Notes: generated by a model not told the origin, from the sequence alone. Shown: positions 34,735 to 45,173, counted from the stretch's first letter. The stretch: 53,455 nucleotides of DNA from Nocardia cerradoensis NBRC 101014 (GCF_000308535.1 NZ_BAFW01000114.1:1-53455), one strand, 5' to 3'. Made by a program: numbers and translations.

Positions 34735-34983
34735 TCACCGTTCACCGCGGTAGTCCTGGCATCGGCAGCGCTGCATCGGCAGCCCGCCGGCCTCGCGCGA
34801 GACCAGGACTCCGGCGTCCACGGCGCTGCGGCAGCGGCCCGATACCGGGTCGTGCACGATATTGGAGTGCCCGCAGTGCGCGCACAATCGGCGGGTCACC
34901 TTCCGCGGCACCAGGATCAGCAGCACCAGCGCCGAGAACGCGACGGTGACACCGACGAACCTGAGCAGATGTGGCCAATCCAT
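34735..34983 (-). CDS. Small membrane-anchored zinc-ribbon-like protein
   Basis: An 82-residue protein with one N-terminal membrane helix (FVGVTVAFSALVLLILVP), then a Cys/His-rich cytoplasmic domain (RRLCAHCGHSNIVHD, CRSAV, MQRCRCQDYRGER). Five or more Cys/His in Cys-x2-Cys spacing suggest a bound zinc. No family is recognised. The ATG at 34983 follows GAGGTCGTGAG. It may form an operon with the Gre-like gene, which lies 45 bp upstream on the same strand. Confidence 0.7.
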   Translation of the reverse strand: MDWPHLLRFVGVTVAFSALVLLILVPRKVTRRLCAHCGHSNIVHDPVSGRCRSAVDAGVLVSREAGGLPMQRCRCQDYRGER

Positions 34984-35028
34984 CTCACGACCTCACTTTC
35001 CGGCCGAGTCCGCCGCGGCCGACCGCGA

Positions 35029-35475
35029 TCAACGCCGTCGCAGGTGCATGCCGTAGGGGACCGCCTCGAGCAATGTCACGTTCACCGACGCCCCGCTGGG
35101 AATCCGGTACGAGCACACCTGCCCGGGCCGGGCACCGGTGAGCGCGCTGCCCAGCGGCGACTCGGGCGAGTAGACCTCGAGTTCCTCGGTGTCGGCGCCG
35201 TCGCGCCGGCCCAGCAGGAACGTTTCGGTCTGCTCGTCGTCGAACCGGACGGTCAGCACCATCCCGGGTTCGGCGATGCCGTCGTCGGCGGGCGCCTGCC
35301 CGACCACGGCACGATCCAGCAACTCCTCCAGCTCCAGCCGGCGCAACCGCCGCCCAGCCGCGGACTGCCCGTCCTCGTCGCCGGGGCCGTGTTGCGCCGC
35401 CCGCAACTCCAGCAATTCCCGCCGCAGCCGCTCGTACGCGTCCTGCGTCAACCAGACGCTTTCGGTTCCCGTCAT
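35029..35475 (-). CDS. GreA/GreB-like transcription factor (Rv3788-type)
   Basis: A 148-residue Gre-type protein. The N-terminal coiled coil (LTQDAYERLRRELLELRAAQ to about residue 60) enters the secondary channel of RNA polymerase. The C-terminal domain has GMVLTVRFDDEQTETFLLGR and SPESPLGSALTGARPGQVCS. The coil tip reads HGPGDEDGQSAAGRR. It has acidic residues but lacks the conserved Asp-Glu pair context of cleavage-active GreA, as in the mycobacterial homologue Rv3788, reported to inhibit rather than stimulate. The role here is inferred. The ATG at 35475 has GAAGAG upstream. It is divergent from pucR across 199 bp. Confidence 0.82.
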   Translation of the reverse strand: MTGTESVWLTQDAYERLRRELLELRAAQHGPGDEDGQSAAGRRLRRLELEELLDRAVVGQAPADDGIAEPGMVLTVRFDDEQTETFLLGRRDGADTEELEVYSPESPLGSALTGARPGQVCSYRIPSGASVNVTLLEAVPYGMHLRRR

Positions 35476-35674
35476 CACATTCTCTTCGTCCACTGCCGAC
35501 AACACCCGGCCCCCGGACGACACCACATCCGCCGCACCGAGGGTCCACCTCCAGAGTGACCCGCCGGCATACCGGCTACATTGTCGACCGGGAACAATCT
35601 CGTCGCGCGTTGTTGTCCATCCCGGACAGTGTGACGATCGCCCGATGTCCCGGAAGGAGCCGTGAGCTGCACCG

Positions 35675-37204
35675 ATGGTCAAATTGGACCGTTTGATCAA
35701 TATCGTGAGCCGCTACGGCGCCCGCCTCCACGGCGCCGTCGTGGATCGCACCGTCGAGATCCACAGCGTCGCGGTCCATGACCCGATCCGCCCGCACGCG
35801 GCCACCGGCGACGTATTTCTCGCGGTCGGTGCGGCCGACCTCGCCGAAGCCCTCACCCTGGGTATGGACGCCCGCGCCCGGGTGATCGTGGCCCGCACCT
35901 CCGAGACACCGGATGCCCGGATCCGGCAGCTGCTCGACGATCGCGGGCCGGCGCTGATGACCGTCGACCCGAGCGTGTCCTGGAGCCAGATCGCCTCGGT
36001 CGTCTACGGGCTCGTCCTCGAGGGCCGCGAAACCGAATCCGGGCGCGGTCCCAGCGATCTGTTCGCCCTCGCCGACACCATCTCCGCGTCCCTGGACGGG
36101 CCGGTGACCATCGAGGATCAGCTCTCCCGCGTGATGGCCTACTCCACCGCGCATCACGACACCGACCCGGTCCGCTCGGACACCATCCTGGGACGGCGGA
36201 TGCCCGATCGGGTGCGCCGATTCTTCGAGGAGCAGGACATTTTCGCGCATCTGGCCCGCTCCGATGCCCCGCGCTACATCCCGCCGGCACCCGAGCACGG
36301 ACTGCACGGGCGCACGGTGGCCGCGGTGCGCGCGGGCCGGGAGCTGCTGGGTTCGGTGTGGGTGTCGGGTCGTGAGCCGCTGTCGGCGGATCGGGCCCGG
36401 ATCCTGCAGGAGGGCGCGCACACGGTGGCGCTGCATCTGCTGCGGTCGCGGGTCAGTGCCGATCTGGAACGGCAGGTGGAGTCCGAACTGGTCATCGAGT
36501 TGATCGAGGGCAGCCCCGACGCGGAGGCGGCGATCGGCAAACTCGGCATCCCGGCCCGCGATCTTCGCGTCATCGCCCTTCAGGCGCATGCCGAGCAGGA
36601 ACGCAACGCCGGCATCCTGCTCGCGTTCGAACGCGCCACGACCGGTTTCGGCTGGTCGCGCCTGGGCCGCAGCACCCTGTTCGGCAATACCGTCTACACG
36701 CTGCTGCCCGCCGGTGACGATCCGGCGCCGGCGTATCGGTGGATCGCCGATATCGCCGCGAGCCTGCCCGCGCACATGAGCGTCGTCGCCGGCATCGGCG
36801 GCAGCGCCGACGCGCGGGAGTTGCCCGCGAGCCGGCAGGAGGCCGACGAATGCATGGCACTGCCGGCGACCACCACCCCGGCACCGGCCTGCTACGACAC
36901 CGCCTGGGATCGGGTCCTGATCCAGCGCCTGCGGTCGATGGCCTCCACGGGCCGGCTGCCGTCCCGCGATCCCGTCGCCCAGCTGGCGGACCTCGACGAG
37001 CGCGCCGGCACCCACTACCTGCCCACGTTGAAGGCCTGGCTGGAAGCCCACGGCGATCCGAGCATCGCGGCCCGCACACTCGACGTTCATCCCAACACCG
37101 TGCGTCACCGGATGCGGCGGATGCGCGAACTGGAGTTCCTCGATCCGGACGATCCGGCCAGACGCACCGCGATGCTCATCGCCCTGTCGATCCACACCGG
37201 GTGA
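35675..37204 (+). CDS. PucR family transcriptional regulator
   Basis: A 509-residue regulator. An N-terminal PucR-type ligand domain (residues 1-120, IRPHAATGDVFLAVGAADLA) is followed by a middle GAF/GGDEF-like region and a C-terminal helix-turn-helix, HGDPSIAARTLDVHPNTVRH RMRRMREL, at about 470-495. PucR-like proteins control purine, nitrogen or aromatic catabolism in response to a metabolite. The target is not evident here, though the Gre-like gene is divergent and the methyltransferase gene follows after 58 bp. The RBS AAGGAG is 14 nt from the ATG, so translation may be weak. Confidence 0.87.
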   Translation: MVKLDRLINIVSRYGARLHGAVVDRTVEIHSVAVHDPIRPHAATGDVFLAVGAADLAEALTLGMDARARVIVARTSETPDARIRQLLDDRGPALMTVDPSVSWSQIASVVYGLVLEGRETESGRGPSDLFALADTISASLDGPVTIEDQLSRVMAYSTAHHDTDPVRSDTILGRRMPDRVRRFFEEQDIFAHLARSDAPRYIPPAPEHGLHGRTVAAVRAGRELLGSVWVSGREPLSADRARILQEGAHTVALHLLRSRVSADLERQVESELVIELIEGSPDAEAAIGKLGIPARDLRVIALQAHAEQERNAGILLAFERATTGFGWSRLGRSTLFGNTVYTLLPAGDDPAPAYRWIADIAASLPAHMSVVAGIGGSADARELPASRQEADECMALPATTTPAPACYDTAWDRVLIQRLRSMASTGRLPSRDPVAQLADLDERAGTHYLPTLKAWLEAHGDPSIAARTLDVHPNTVRHRMRRMRELEFLDPDDPARRTAMLIALSIHTG

Positions 37205-37262
37205 TCACCGGCCGGTGAAATTCGATGGAGACGGGGGCCGGGCCGGGCTAACGTCGGGCGGC

Positions 37263-38090
37263 GTGAGCATCGACGCGCGTGCCGGGCAGTGGGTGGAACT
37301 CAACCGCGCCAACTGGGATGAACGGGTGCCGATTCACCTCACGAGCGAGTTCTACGATGTGGACCGGTTCGTGGCCGGCGCGGAGGCGCTGCGCGCATTC
37401 GAACTCGACGAGGTCGGCGACGTACGCGGAAAACGCTTGCTGCACTTGCAATGTCACATCGGGACCGACACGTTGGCGTGGGCGCGCCACGGCGCGGCCG
37501 TCACGGGCCTGGACTTCTCGGCACCGGCTGTGCGCACCGCGACCGGTCTCGCCGCCCGCATCGGTGTACCCGGCGCGCGGTTCGTGACCGCGAACGTCTA
37601 CGACGCGGCGACCGCGCTGGCCGGGAACCGCTACGACATCGTCTACACCGGTGTCGGCGCCCTGGTCTGGTTGCCGGATCTGGTGCGCTGGGCGTCGGTA
37701 GTGGCGCAGTTGCTCGCACCGGGCGGATTCCTGTACCTGACCGAATTCCACCCGTTCGGCGACATTCTCGCCGAGGACGACGGCCGCACCGTCGCCTACG
37801 ACTATTTCGATCCGGCGCCGCAGGTGTGGGAGGAGCCCGGCACCTACGCCGATCCGGACGCGCCGACCACCGCGAATGTCACCGTGCAGTGGCAGCACGG
37901 CATCGGCGAGATCGTCACCGCGCTGGCCGCTGCCGGGCTGCGGCTGGATTTCCTCCACGAACACGACTTCACCCTGTACCCGCGCTTCCGCAATCTCAGC
38001 GAGGAGGGCGGGCAGTATCGCCTGCCGCCCGGACAACCGCGAGTGCCGTTGCTGTTCTCCCTGCGGGCGTCGAAACCGGACTGCTGCTGA
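37263..38090 (+). CDS. Class I SAM-dependent methyltransferase
   Basis: A 275-residue methyltransferase. Motif I is LLHLQCHIGTDTLAWARHGA, motif II region VTGLDFSAPAVRTA, then YDIVYTGVGALVWLPDLVRW and LAPGGFLYLTEFHPFGDILA. The substrate is unknown. The GTG at 37263 is chosen because TAACGT lies 8 nt upstream (leaderless) and family members begin close to this point (IDARAGQWVELNRANWDERV). The GTG at 37215 would add 16 unconserved residues. It may still be read from the pucR transcript. Confidence 0.85.
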   Translation: MSIDARAGQWVELNRANWDERVPIHLTSEFYDVDRFVAGAEALRAFELDEVGDVRGKRLLHLQCHIGTDTLAWARHGAAVTGLDFSAPAVRTATGLAARIGVPGARFVTANVYDAATALAGNRYDIVYTGVGALVWLPDLVRWASVVAQLLAPGGFLYLTEFHPFGDILAEDDGRTVAYDYFDPAPQVWEEPGTYADPDAPTTANVTVQWQHGIGEIVTALAAAGLRLDFLHEHDFTLYPRFRNLSEEGGQYRLPPGQPRVPLLFSLRASKPDCC

Positions 38091-38139
38091 ATCACCAAGG
38101 TGCCGGGCGGTTTTCGGCGCACAGCCGGTGACGTCGCTG

Positions 38140-38439
38140 TCAGTGTTCGTCGTAGTGGCCGTCGTGGGCCGCGTGGCGATGACCGTCGTGGAGATAGTCG
38201 ACGTGATCGTCGTGCGGGATGGCGACGTGCCCGCACCCTTCGCCGTGCACGTGCTCGTGTCCGGCGTGTTCGGTGTGCCCGGCCGGTTCGCACTCGTCGA
38301 CGTGGTCACCGTGGACCCGATGGATGTGCCCGTCGTGCAGGTAGTCGACGTGGTCGCCGTGCGGCACCGCGACGTGCCCGCAGCCCTCGCCGTGGGTGTG
38401 CTCGTGTCCGGGATGGGTGGTGTGCCCACTGCTCGTCAT
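38140..38439 (-). CDS. Histidine-rich metal-binding protein with internal duplication
   Basis: A 99-residue soluble protein with 27 His. Two copies of a 49-residue unit are visible: GHEHTHGEGCGHVAVPHGDH at residue 11 and GHEHVHGEGCGHVAIPHDDH at residue 60, each followed by VDYLHDGH. His with the Cys of GEGCGH is a likely zinc, nickel or copper store or chaperone. Homologues are often labelled zinc transporter permease, but no membrane segment exists. The ATG at 38439 has GAAGGGAG upstream. A perfect palindrome at 38469-38482 suggests metal-dependent repression by an unlinked regulator. Confidence 0.85.
   Translation of the reverse strand: MTSSGHTTHPGHEHTHGEGCGHVAVPHGDHVDYLHDGHIHRVHGDHVDECEPAGHTEHAGHEHVHGEGCGHVAIPHDDHVDYLHDGHRHAAHDGHYDEH
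38183..38411 (-). repeat. Duplicated 147-bp unit within the His-rich gene
   Basis: The DNA at about 38183-38264 recurs at about 38330-38411 with a 147-bp period, i.e. exactly 49 codons. The copies differ mainly at third positions and share GTCGTG, AGTCGACGTG and GGCGACGTGCCCGCA-like words, so the protein arose by tandem duplication. Confidence 0.8.
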
Positions 38440-38468
38440 CAGCGTTGCTCCCTTCGCTACGGCTCATC

Positions 38469-38482
38469 GATACATTCGTATC
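38469..38482. promoter_or_regulatory. Palindromic operator upstream of the His-rich gene
   Basis: GATAC-ATTC-GTATC is a perfect inverted repeat 30 bp upstream of the start. It resembles AT-rich sites of SmtB/ArsR or Zur-type metal sensors. ATGCAT and CGTATTTGCG nearby may extend it. Confidence 0.5.
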
Positions 38483-38638
38483 CTCGCATGCATCAACGTA
38501 TTTGCGAAGAGGTTGCTACAGGCCGGGTGCCGGGCACTTCACGTCGGTGATCACGCGCTGCCGCGCCCGACCCGGAACACGTCGCCGGCGAGGATTTCGC
38601 GGCGGTGCCCTCGTCGCCGGGTGCGGGGCGCCGGCGGG

Positions 38639-39739
38639 TTATCGGGTGGCCCGGTGGTGGTCCGGCGGCGGGGTGAGGTCTTCGACCACGACCAGATTTC
38701 CCCCGGCCTGCTTCGCCCGGTACATGGCGGCGTCGGCGGATTGCAGCAGCCGGTCCGGGGTCGGGCGCGGGCATCGCGGGCAGGTCGCCGCGTCGTAGAC
38801 CGCGACCCCGACACTGGCGGTGACCTCGACCGTGGTGCCGGACGGTTCGGCGACGATGCGGCGCAGGCGTTCGGCCTCGGCGTGGGCGGCGCCGGCGGCG
38901 ATCGGCGTGGCGACCACGAATTCCTCACCGCCCGCGCGTGCCACCACCGCGGTTCGCCCGGCGGCCTCGTGCAGGCGCCGGGCGGTCCGCACGAGCACGG
39001 TGTCACCGACGCGGTGTCCCCAGGTGTCGTTGACGCTTTTGAATTTGTCGAGGTCGAAGGTCATGACGCTGATCGCGGGGTGCTGGTCGACCAGCAGCGG
39101 GAGCCGGATCTCGAGGCCGCGCCGGTTCAGCAGTTCGGTCAGGGGATCCGACATCGATTCGGTGCGCAGCAGCCAGTAGAGGATCTGCAGTGCGGGGACG
39201 GCACTGACCACCGACACGAACAGCAGCAATCCGACCGCGACCGCCAGCCGCAGTTGTCCGCCGCCGGTGGCGATGCGCACCGACATCACGATCACCGCCA
39301 GCAGCGACCACGCCGAATGCGCCGCCAGCACCCGCGCATTGTGGAAGAAGCCGAGATAGCTGCCGGTGACCACGAGCAGTACCGTGCCCATCGCCGCGAA
39401 CAGCCGGTCGGGCACCTGCAGGAACTCGAGGATGAACAGCACGTCGGCGCCGCCGATCAGCAGCAGCGATTCGGTTCTGCCGGGCCAGCGCAGCAGCCAC
39501 CAGCGCAGTGCCCACAGCGTCCCGCACGACACCCCGACGGTGGACGCGATGCCGGGATGGCCGGGCGGTCCGACCGGTGATCCCGTGATGACCGCGCCCA
39601 TCGCCGCGATCATCGCCCCGGCGACACCGACCAGTACCTTCAGCGGCCCCAGTGCGGATCGGGCCGTCAGGCTGCGTATCAGCCAGCAGTAGTCGACCGG
39701 ATCGTTCCACCAGGCCCGCAGTGTCTTGCCGCCATTCAT
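38639..39739 (-). CDS. Membrane-bound GGEEF diguanylate cyclase
   Basis: A 366-residue protein. Six or so hydrophobic helices fill residues 25-195 (VLVGVAGAMIAAMGAVITGS, VLFILEFLQ, LLAVIVMSVRIA, VGLLLFVSVVSAVPALQILY). The GGDEF domain (residues 200-350) has DPLTELLNRRGLE, VMTFDLDKFKSVNDTWGHRV and ARAGGEEFVVA. GGEEF is catalytically competent, so it should make c-di-GMP from GTP. The inhibitory I-site RxxD is lost (RTAV in its place), so product inhibition is not expected. There is no EAL domain. A CPRCPRPTP insert near residue 325 is unusual. It is a single-gene unit. Confidence 0.88.
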   Translation of the reverse strand: MNGGKTLRAWWNDPVDYCWLIRSLTARSALGPLKVLVGVAGAMIAAMGAVITGSPVGPPGHPGIASTVGVSCGTLWALRWWLLRWPGRTESLLLIGGADVLFILEFLQVPDRLFAAMGTVLLVVTGSYLGFFHNARVLAAHSAWSLLAVIVMSVRIATGGGQLRLAVAVGLLLFVSVVSAVPALQILYWLLRTESMSDPLTELLNRRGLEIRLPLLVDQHPAISVMTFDLDKFKSVNDTWGHRVGDTVLVRTARRLHEAAGRTAVVARAGGEEFVVATPIAAGAAHAEAERLRRIVAEPSGTTVEVTASVGVAVYDAATCPRCPRPTPDRLLQSADAAMYRAKQAGGNLVVVEDLTPPPDHHRATR

Positions 39740-39914
39740 CGACTCACCCTCGCACCCGGCCGGTTGCCCGGCCGTCGCTCGTATCCGGTGCGAGAAACCC
39801 GGGGCGAGGATCTCGGGAATCTCATCGGCTGATCGGCAGCAGTCTAGACCGGCAACTCGGACCCTCCGGGCGAAAATGTGGTACTTGCTTCCACCGGCGC
39901 CGCAGGTGATCGGC

Positions 39915-40502
39915 TCAGTGGTCGCCGGCCGCCAGGAGCAGGCGGGACACCGAGGTGAGCCGGACCGCCATCTCCCGGTAGCTGTAGTAGCCCATCCCGG
40001 CCTGGATCATCGCGCCGCTGACCGCGATGTTGAGGGCATCGAGAAGCTCGTCGGTGCAGATGTCGCCCAGGGCGGTGCGGACGCGGTCGCTCAGGGCGGC
40101 ACCGATGCGGGTGCGCAGGGCCGACACGTCGGGATCGTGGCTGAGGATCGCGGCCGAGGCGGCCAGGCTCAGTTCCGGCTCTTGCGACATCAGCTCGCCC
40201 ATCTCGGTGAACACGGTCGCCAGCCGCTGCGACGGTGTCGAGCCGGTGACCGGCCGAGCGCACCAGGTGCGGATCCGGCGCCAGTACGCTTCGGCCACCA
40301 GATGCTGTTTCGCCGAGAAGTAGCCGTAGGCGGTCGCGTGCGTGAGCCCGGCGCGCCGGCACACCTCCCGCATGGACAACTGGTCGTAACCCTGCTCCCG
40401 CAACACGTCGAGACCGGCGTCGAGCAGACGGTCCACGGTCTCGGCGGAGCGGCCGGCCAGCGAGCGCCGGGGCGGGCGGGGTTGTATCGCGGCCTCCACC
40501 AT
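39915..40502 (-). CDS. TetR family regulator
   Basis: A 195-residue TetR regulator with HTH LSMREVCRRAGLTHATAYGY followed by FSAKQHLVAEAY at about residues 43-75. The C-terminal ligand domain is not specific. The ATG at 40502 has TAGTGT 7 nt upstream (leaderless). It is divergent from the epoxide-hydrolase-like gene across 81 bp and is its probable regulator. Confidence 0.88.
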   Translation of the reverse strand: MVEAAIQPRPPRRSLAGRSAETVDRLLDAGLDVLREQGYDQLSMREVCRRAGLTHATAYGYFSAKQHLVAEAYWRRIRTWCARPVTGSTPSQRLATVFTEMGELMSQEPELSLAASAAILSHDPDVSALRTRIGAALSDRVRTALGDICTDELLDALNIAVSGAMIQAGMGYYSYREMAVRLTSVSRLLLAAGDH

Positions 40503-40509
40503 GAATCAG

Positions 40510-40515
40510 ACACTA
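40510..40515 (-). promoter_or_regulatory. -10 element for a leaderless tetR transcript
   Basis: TAGTGT on the minus strand ends 7 nt before the ATG at 40502, with no RBS. The same hexamer in the same position serves the patatin gene (16595-16600). Confidence 0.45.
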
Positions 40516-40583
40516 GGATATACGCCTGTAAACAGCAAAGCCGACGCCGGACCCAGCGGGTGCGGAACTACCGACGAGGCACG

Positions 40584-42676
<2,093 letters not shown>

Positions 42677-43903
42677 TCATCGGGCGCCGATCGTGACCGG
42701 CATATGCCGGATACCGGTGTGTTTGTTGCTGCGGACGTACTCGACAGGTCCCCGCGGAGTGAGGGTTTCGACACGATCGAGCAGCGCGTCGAACAGGACC
42801 CGCATCTCCATCCGCGCGAGCGAGGCGCCCAGGCAGAAATGCACGCCACGCCCGAAAGCCAGGTGCGGGTTGGGGTTTCGGGTGATGTCGAAGCGGTGGG
42901 GGTCGGTGAACACACTGTCGTCGCGGTTGGCCGAGGCCCACCACAGCGTGACCTTGTCCCCGGCGGCGATGCGGTGGCCGCCGATCCACACGCCCTCGGT
43001 GGCGGTGCGCCGGTTGTAGGGGGTCGAGGACGCCCACCGCAACATCTCCTCGATCGCGCCCGGAAGGCGAGTCCTGTCCTGCTGCAACTGTTTCCACAGC
43101 TGCGGCGATTCACTGAGCGCGGCCGTGCCGAGGGCGATGGAGTTGCGTGTGGTCTCGCTGCCCGCGGCCACGATGAGGGACAGGAACAGGTGTTGTTCGG
43201 CATCGGTCAGCGGTTCGTCGTCGACGAGGGCGTGGGTGATCACCGACAGCAGATCCGCACCCGGCGCGACGCGTTTGCGCTGCAGCAGATCCGCGGCGTA
43301 GGCGAACATGCGGGCCTGAGCGCGGGCGAGACGGTCGTCGACCTCGCCGACTTCGCGGCCGTCGTAGTCGAGGGTGACGTTCGCCCAGTTCATCAGTTCG
43401 TGGCGATCGGCTTGCGGCACACCGGCCAGCTCGGCGACGGCCTGCAATGGCAGTTCCGCGGCCACATCGGTGAGAAAGTCGCACTCGCCCTCGGCCACCG
43501 CCGCATCCACGATGCCGGCCGCGCGCCGGCGCAGGTCCTCCTCGATCCGCCGCAGCGCTCGCGGGGTGGTGCTGGGTGCGAGCAGGCGACGGATCTTCGC
43601 GTGACGAGGGTCGTCCATCATGTTCAGCAGCGCCCCGACCGGCACACCGAGCGGCATATCCTCGAGCGTCGTGCCGCCGCCGTCGCGTCCGCCGCCGGAT
43701 TCGGAGGAGAAGACCGTGGTGTCGGTGGCCGCGGCGACGATGTCGCCGTAGCGGCTGAGCACCCAGAAACCGTCGCCGCCGGGGCTGTGCGCGGTGGGCG
43801 GATGAAACCAGACCGGCGCCTCGCGCCGCAGCCGATCGAATATCGGATGAGGAAATCCGCTGGTGAACCGGTCCAGGTCGGTCAGGTCGACGTCCTCGTC
43901 CAC
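42677..43903 (-). CDS. Cytochrome P450 (CYP125/124-like class)
   Basis: A 408-residue soluble bacterial P450. The I-helix is LIVAAGSETTRNSIALGTAA near residue 250, the ExxR is EEMLRWASSTPYNRR, and the haem loop is FGRGVHFCLGASLARMEM with the Cys thiolate near 355. AGSETTRN and the SSTPYNRR stretch resemble the mycobacterial steroid and lipid hydroxylases of the CYP125/CYP124 type, so hydroxylation of a sterol, fatty acid or isoprenoid is likely. The GTG at 43903 has AAGGAGG 11 nt upstream. An inverted repeat (43978-44003) in its promoter region and a TetR gene just upstream suggest local control. Confidence 0.92.
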   Translation of the reverse strand: MDEDVDLTDLDRFTSGFPHPIFDRLRREAPVWFHPPTAHSPGGDGFWVLSRYGDIVAAATDTTVFSSESGGGRDGGGTTLEDMPLGVPVGALLNMMDDPRHAKIRRLLAPSTTPRALRRIEEDLRRRAAGIVDAAVAEGECDFLTDVAAELPLQAVAELAGVPQADRHELMNWANVTLDYDGREVGEVDDRLARAQARMFAYAADLLQRKRVAPGADLLSVITHALVDDEPLTDAEQHLFLSLIVAAGSETTRNSIALGTAALSESPQLWKQLQQDRTRLPGAIEEMLRWASSTPYNRRTATEGVWIGGHRIAAGDKVTLWWASANRDDSVFTDPHRFDITRNPNPHLAFGRGVHFCLGASLARMEMRVLFDALLDRVETLTPRGPVEYVRSNKHTGIRHMPVTIGAR

Positions 43904-43977
43904 GACGTTCGCGCCTCCTTGCCACAGCTCACCCGCCGGCGGATACCGGGCGCCCCGCCACACCCGACACGCCGTAC

Positions 43978-44003
43978 CTTACAGGTGTCAATCCGACTGT
44001 AAG
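43978..44003. promoter_or_regulatory. Inverted repeat upstream of the P450 gene
   Basis: CTTACAG (43978-43984) and CTGTAAG (43997-44003) are perfect inverted arms 12 bp apart. On the minus strand the interval contains TTGACA, a consensus -35. It is a good operator candidate for the P450-phosphotransferase operon. Confidence 0.55.
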
Positions 44004-44041
44004 ACCGGAAAAGGCGGACTCGCACCGGTTTCGCGCCACCG

Positions 44042-44617
44042 CTACGACGAGTCGCGCGGGCGCAGACCGTCGAGCATCAAATCCAGCAGGCGCCGCCAGT
44101 CTCCGCTGCCGGTGCGGATCGTCGCCGAGATCGCACCGACGAGCATGTAGGCGTCCGCGGCGGTGCAATCCTGCCGCAGCGCGCCAGTCTCTCGATCGCG
44201 CGTGATGATCTCGCCGACAACGGTTTCCAGCCGGGCGCGAGCGGATCCGCGCGGCTCGCTGCCGGGCGAGCGGCGGGCGGCTTCGACGGCCGCGGACAGG
44301 CCCTGATCGGCGCTGAGCAGCTCGCCCACATGCGTGAGATAGCGTCGCAGCCCCTCGCCGGCGTGAGCGAGACAGTCTGCGCGAGCGTAGTTCTCGATCT
44401 CCGCGAAGCGTTGCTCGGCCGCCGCGTCGACGAGCTCGGCCAGGGTGGGGAAGTGGCGATAGACGGTGCCGACCCCGACCCCTGCGGCGCGTGCCACGTC
44501 GGGCAACTGCGCCTGAGAGCCCTTCTCGGCGAACACTTCTCGAGCCGCGCGCAGGAGGCGGTCGCGGTTGCGGGCCGCGTCGGCGCGGGTTCTTCGTGGC
44601 GTCGCGGGTGTTGACAC
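44042..44617 (-). CDS. TetR family regulator
   Basis: A 191-residue TetR regulator. HTH: LLRAAREVFAEKGSQAQLPD, then VARAAGVGVGTVYRHFPTLA at residues 18-58. The GTG at 44617 has AAAGGACGG upstream. An ATG 9 codons earlier is possible, but it would destroy the RBS spacing. It is divergent from the cupin gene, with a long inverted repeat between them (44646-44668), and sits upstream of the P450 gene. The cupin is the most likely target. Confidence 0.88.
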   Translation of the reverse strand: MSTPATPRRTRADAARNRDRLLRAAREVFAEKGSQAQLPDVARAAGVGVGTVYRHFPTLAELVDAAAEQRFAEIENYARADCLAHAGEGLRRYLTHVGELLSADQGLSAAVEAARRSPGSEPRGSARARLETVVGEIITRDRETGALRQDCTAADAYMLVGAISATIRTGSGDWRRLLDLMLDGLRPRDSS

Positions 44618-44645
44618 CTGTCCGTCCTTTCCGGCTACCATCGAG

Positions 44646-44668
44646 ACGGAAGCGGATTCCGATTCCGT
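44646..44668. promoter_or_regulatory. TetR operator between tetR and cupin genes
   Basis: ACGGAA (44646-44651) and TTCCGT (44663-44668) are inverted arms around an inner CGGA-T-TCCG repeat. The 23-bp symmetry in a 76-bp divergent spacer suits a TetR dimer site controlling both genes. Confidence 0.55.
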
Positions 44669-44693
44669 TTTGTTCCGCGGGAAGGGTAGCACG

Positions 44694-45173
44694 ATGTCGC
44701 ACAACAGATTTCTCCGATTGGCTCCGGGTGAGGTGCGCCCGGGCCGGGTTCCGATGCCACCCGCCTTCGCGGTCAAGGCCACCACAACCGACACCGAGGG
44801 CCGGTTCTCACTGCTCGAGGTGACCTTGGCCCGCGACATCCCGCGACACACGCACGAGGTGGCAGACGAAAGCATCTATGTGCTCAGCGGTGAGCTCGGC
44901 GTCGACTTCGACGACCGGTCGTTCGTCGCACCGGCGGGCACGTTCGTCCTACTGCCACAAGGCATTCCGCACGCACTGCGCGCGGTCTCGGACCCGCCGC
45001 CCACAGTGCTGCAGATATCGTCACCGGGCGGATGGGAATGCTATCTGGAAGACCTGTTCGAAGCAGGCACCACCGTACTCACCGACGGCGCCCTCGACCC
45101 GCGCAAAATCAACCCGATCGCCGCGGCGCACAACATCCGCTATGACGAACACCGAACGCCGCGCCGTCAGTGA
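44694..45173 (+). CDS. Single-domain cupin protein
   Basis: A 159-residue cupin. Motif 1 is IPRHTHEVADESIYVLSGEL (His-x-His, Glu) and motif 2 is PAGTFVLLPQGIPHALRAV (His), giving the usual three-His/one-Glu metal site. It may be a dioxygenase or isomerase, or a metal-dependent binding protein. The substrate is not predictable. The ATG at 44694 has GGGAAGGG upstream. It is divergent from tetR, and its end overlaps the UBP-finger gene by 7 bp (convergent). Confidence 0.88.
   Translation: MSHNRFLRLAPGEVRPGRVPMPPAFAVKATTTDTEGRFSLLEVTLARDIPRHTHEVADESIYVLSGELGVDFDDRSFVAPAGTFVLLPQGIPHALRAVSDPPPTVLQISSPGGWECYLEDLFEAGTTVLTDGALDPRKINPIAAAHNIRYDEHRTPRRQ

Noticed and set aside
40503..40583. AGGATATACGCCT as a TetR operator
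   Set aside because: Only the outer three bases on each side are complementary, too weak to call.
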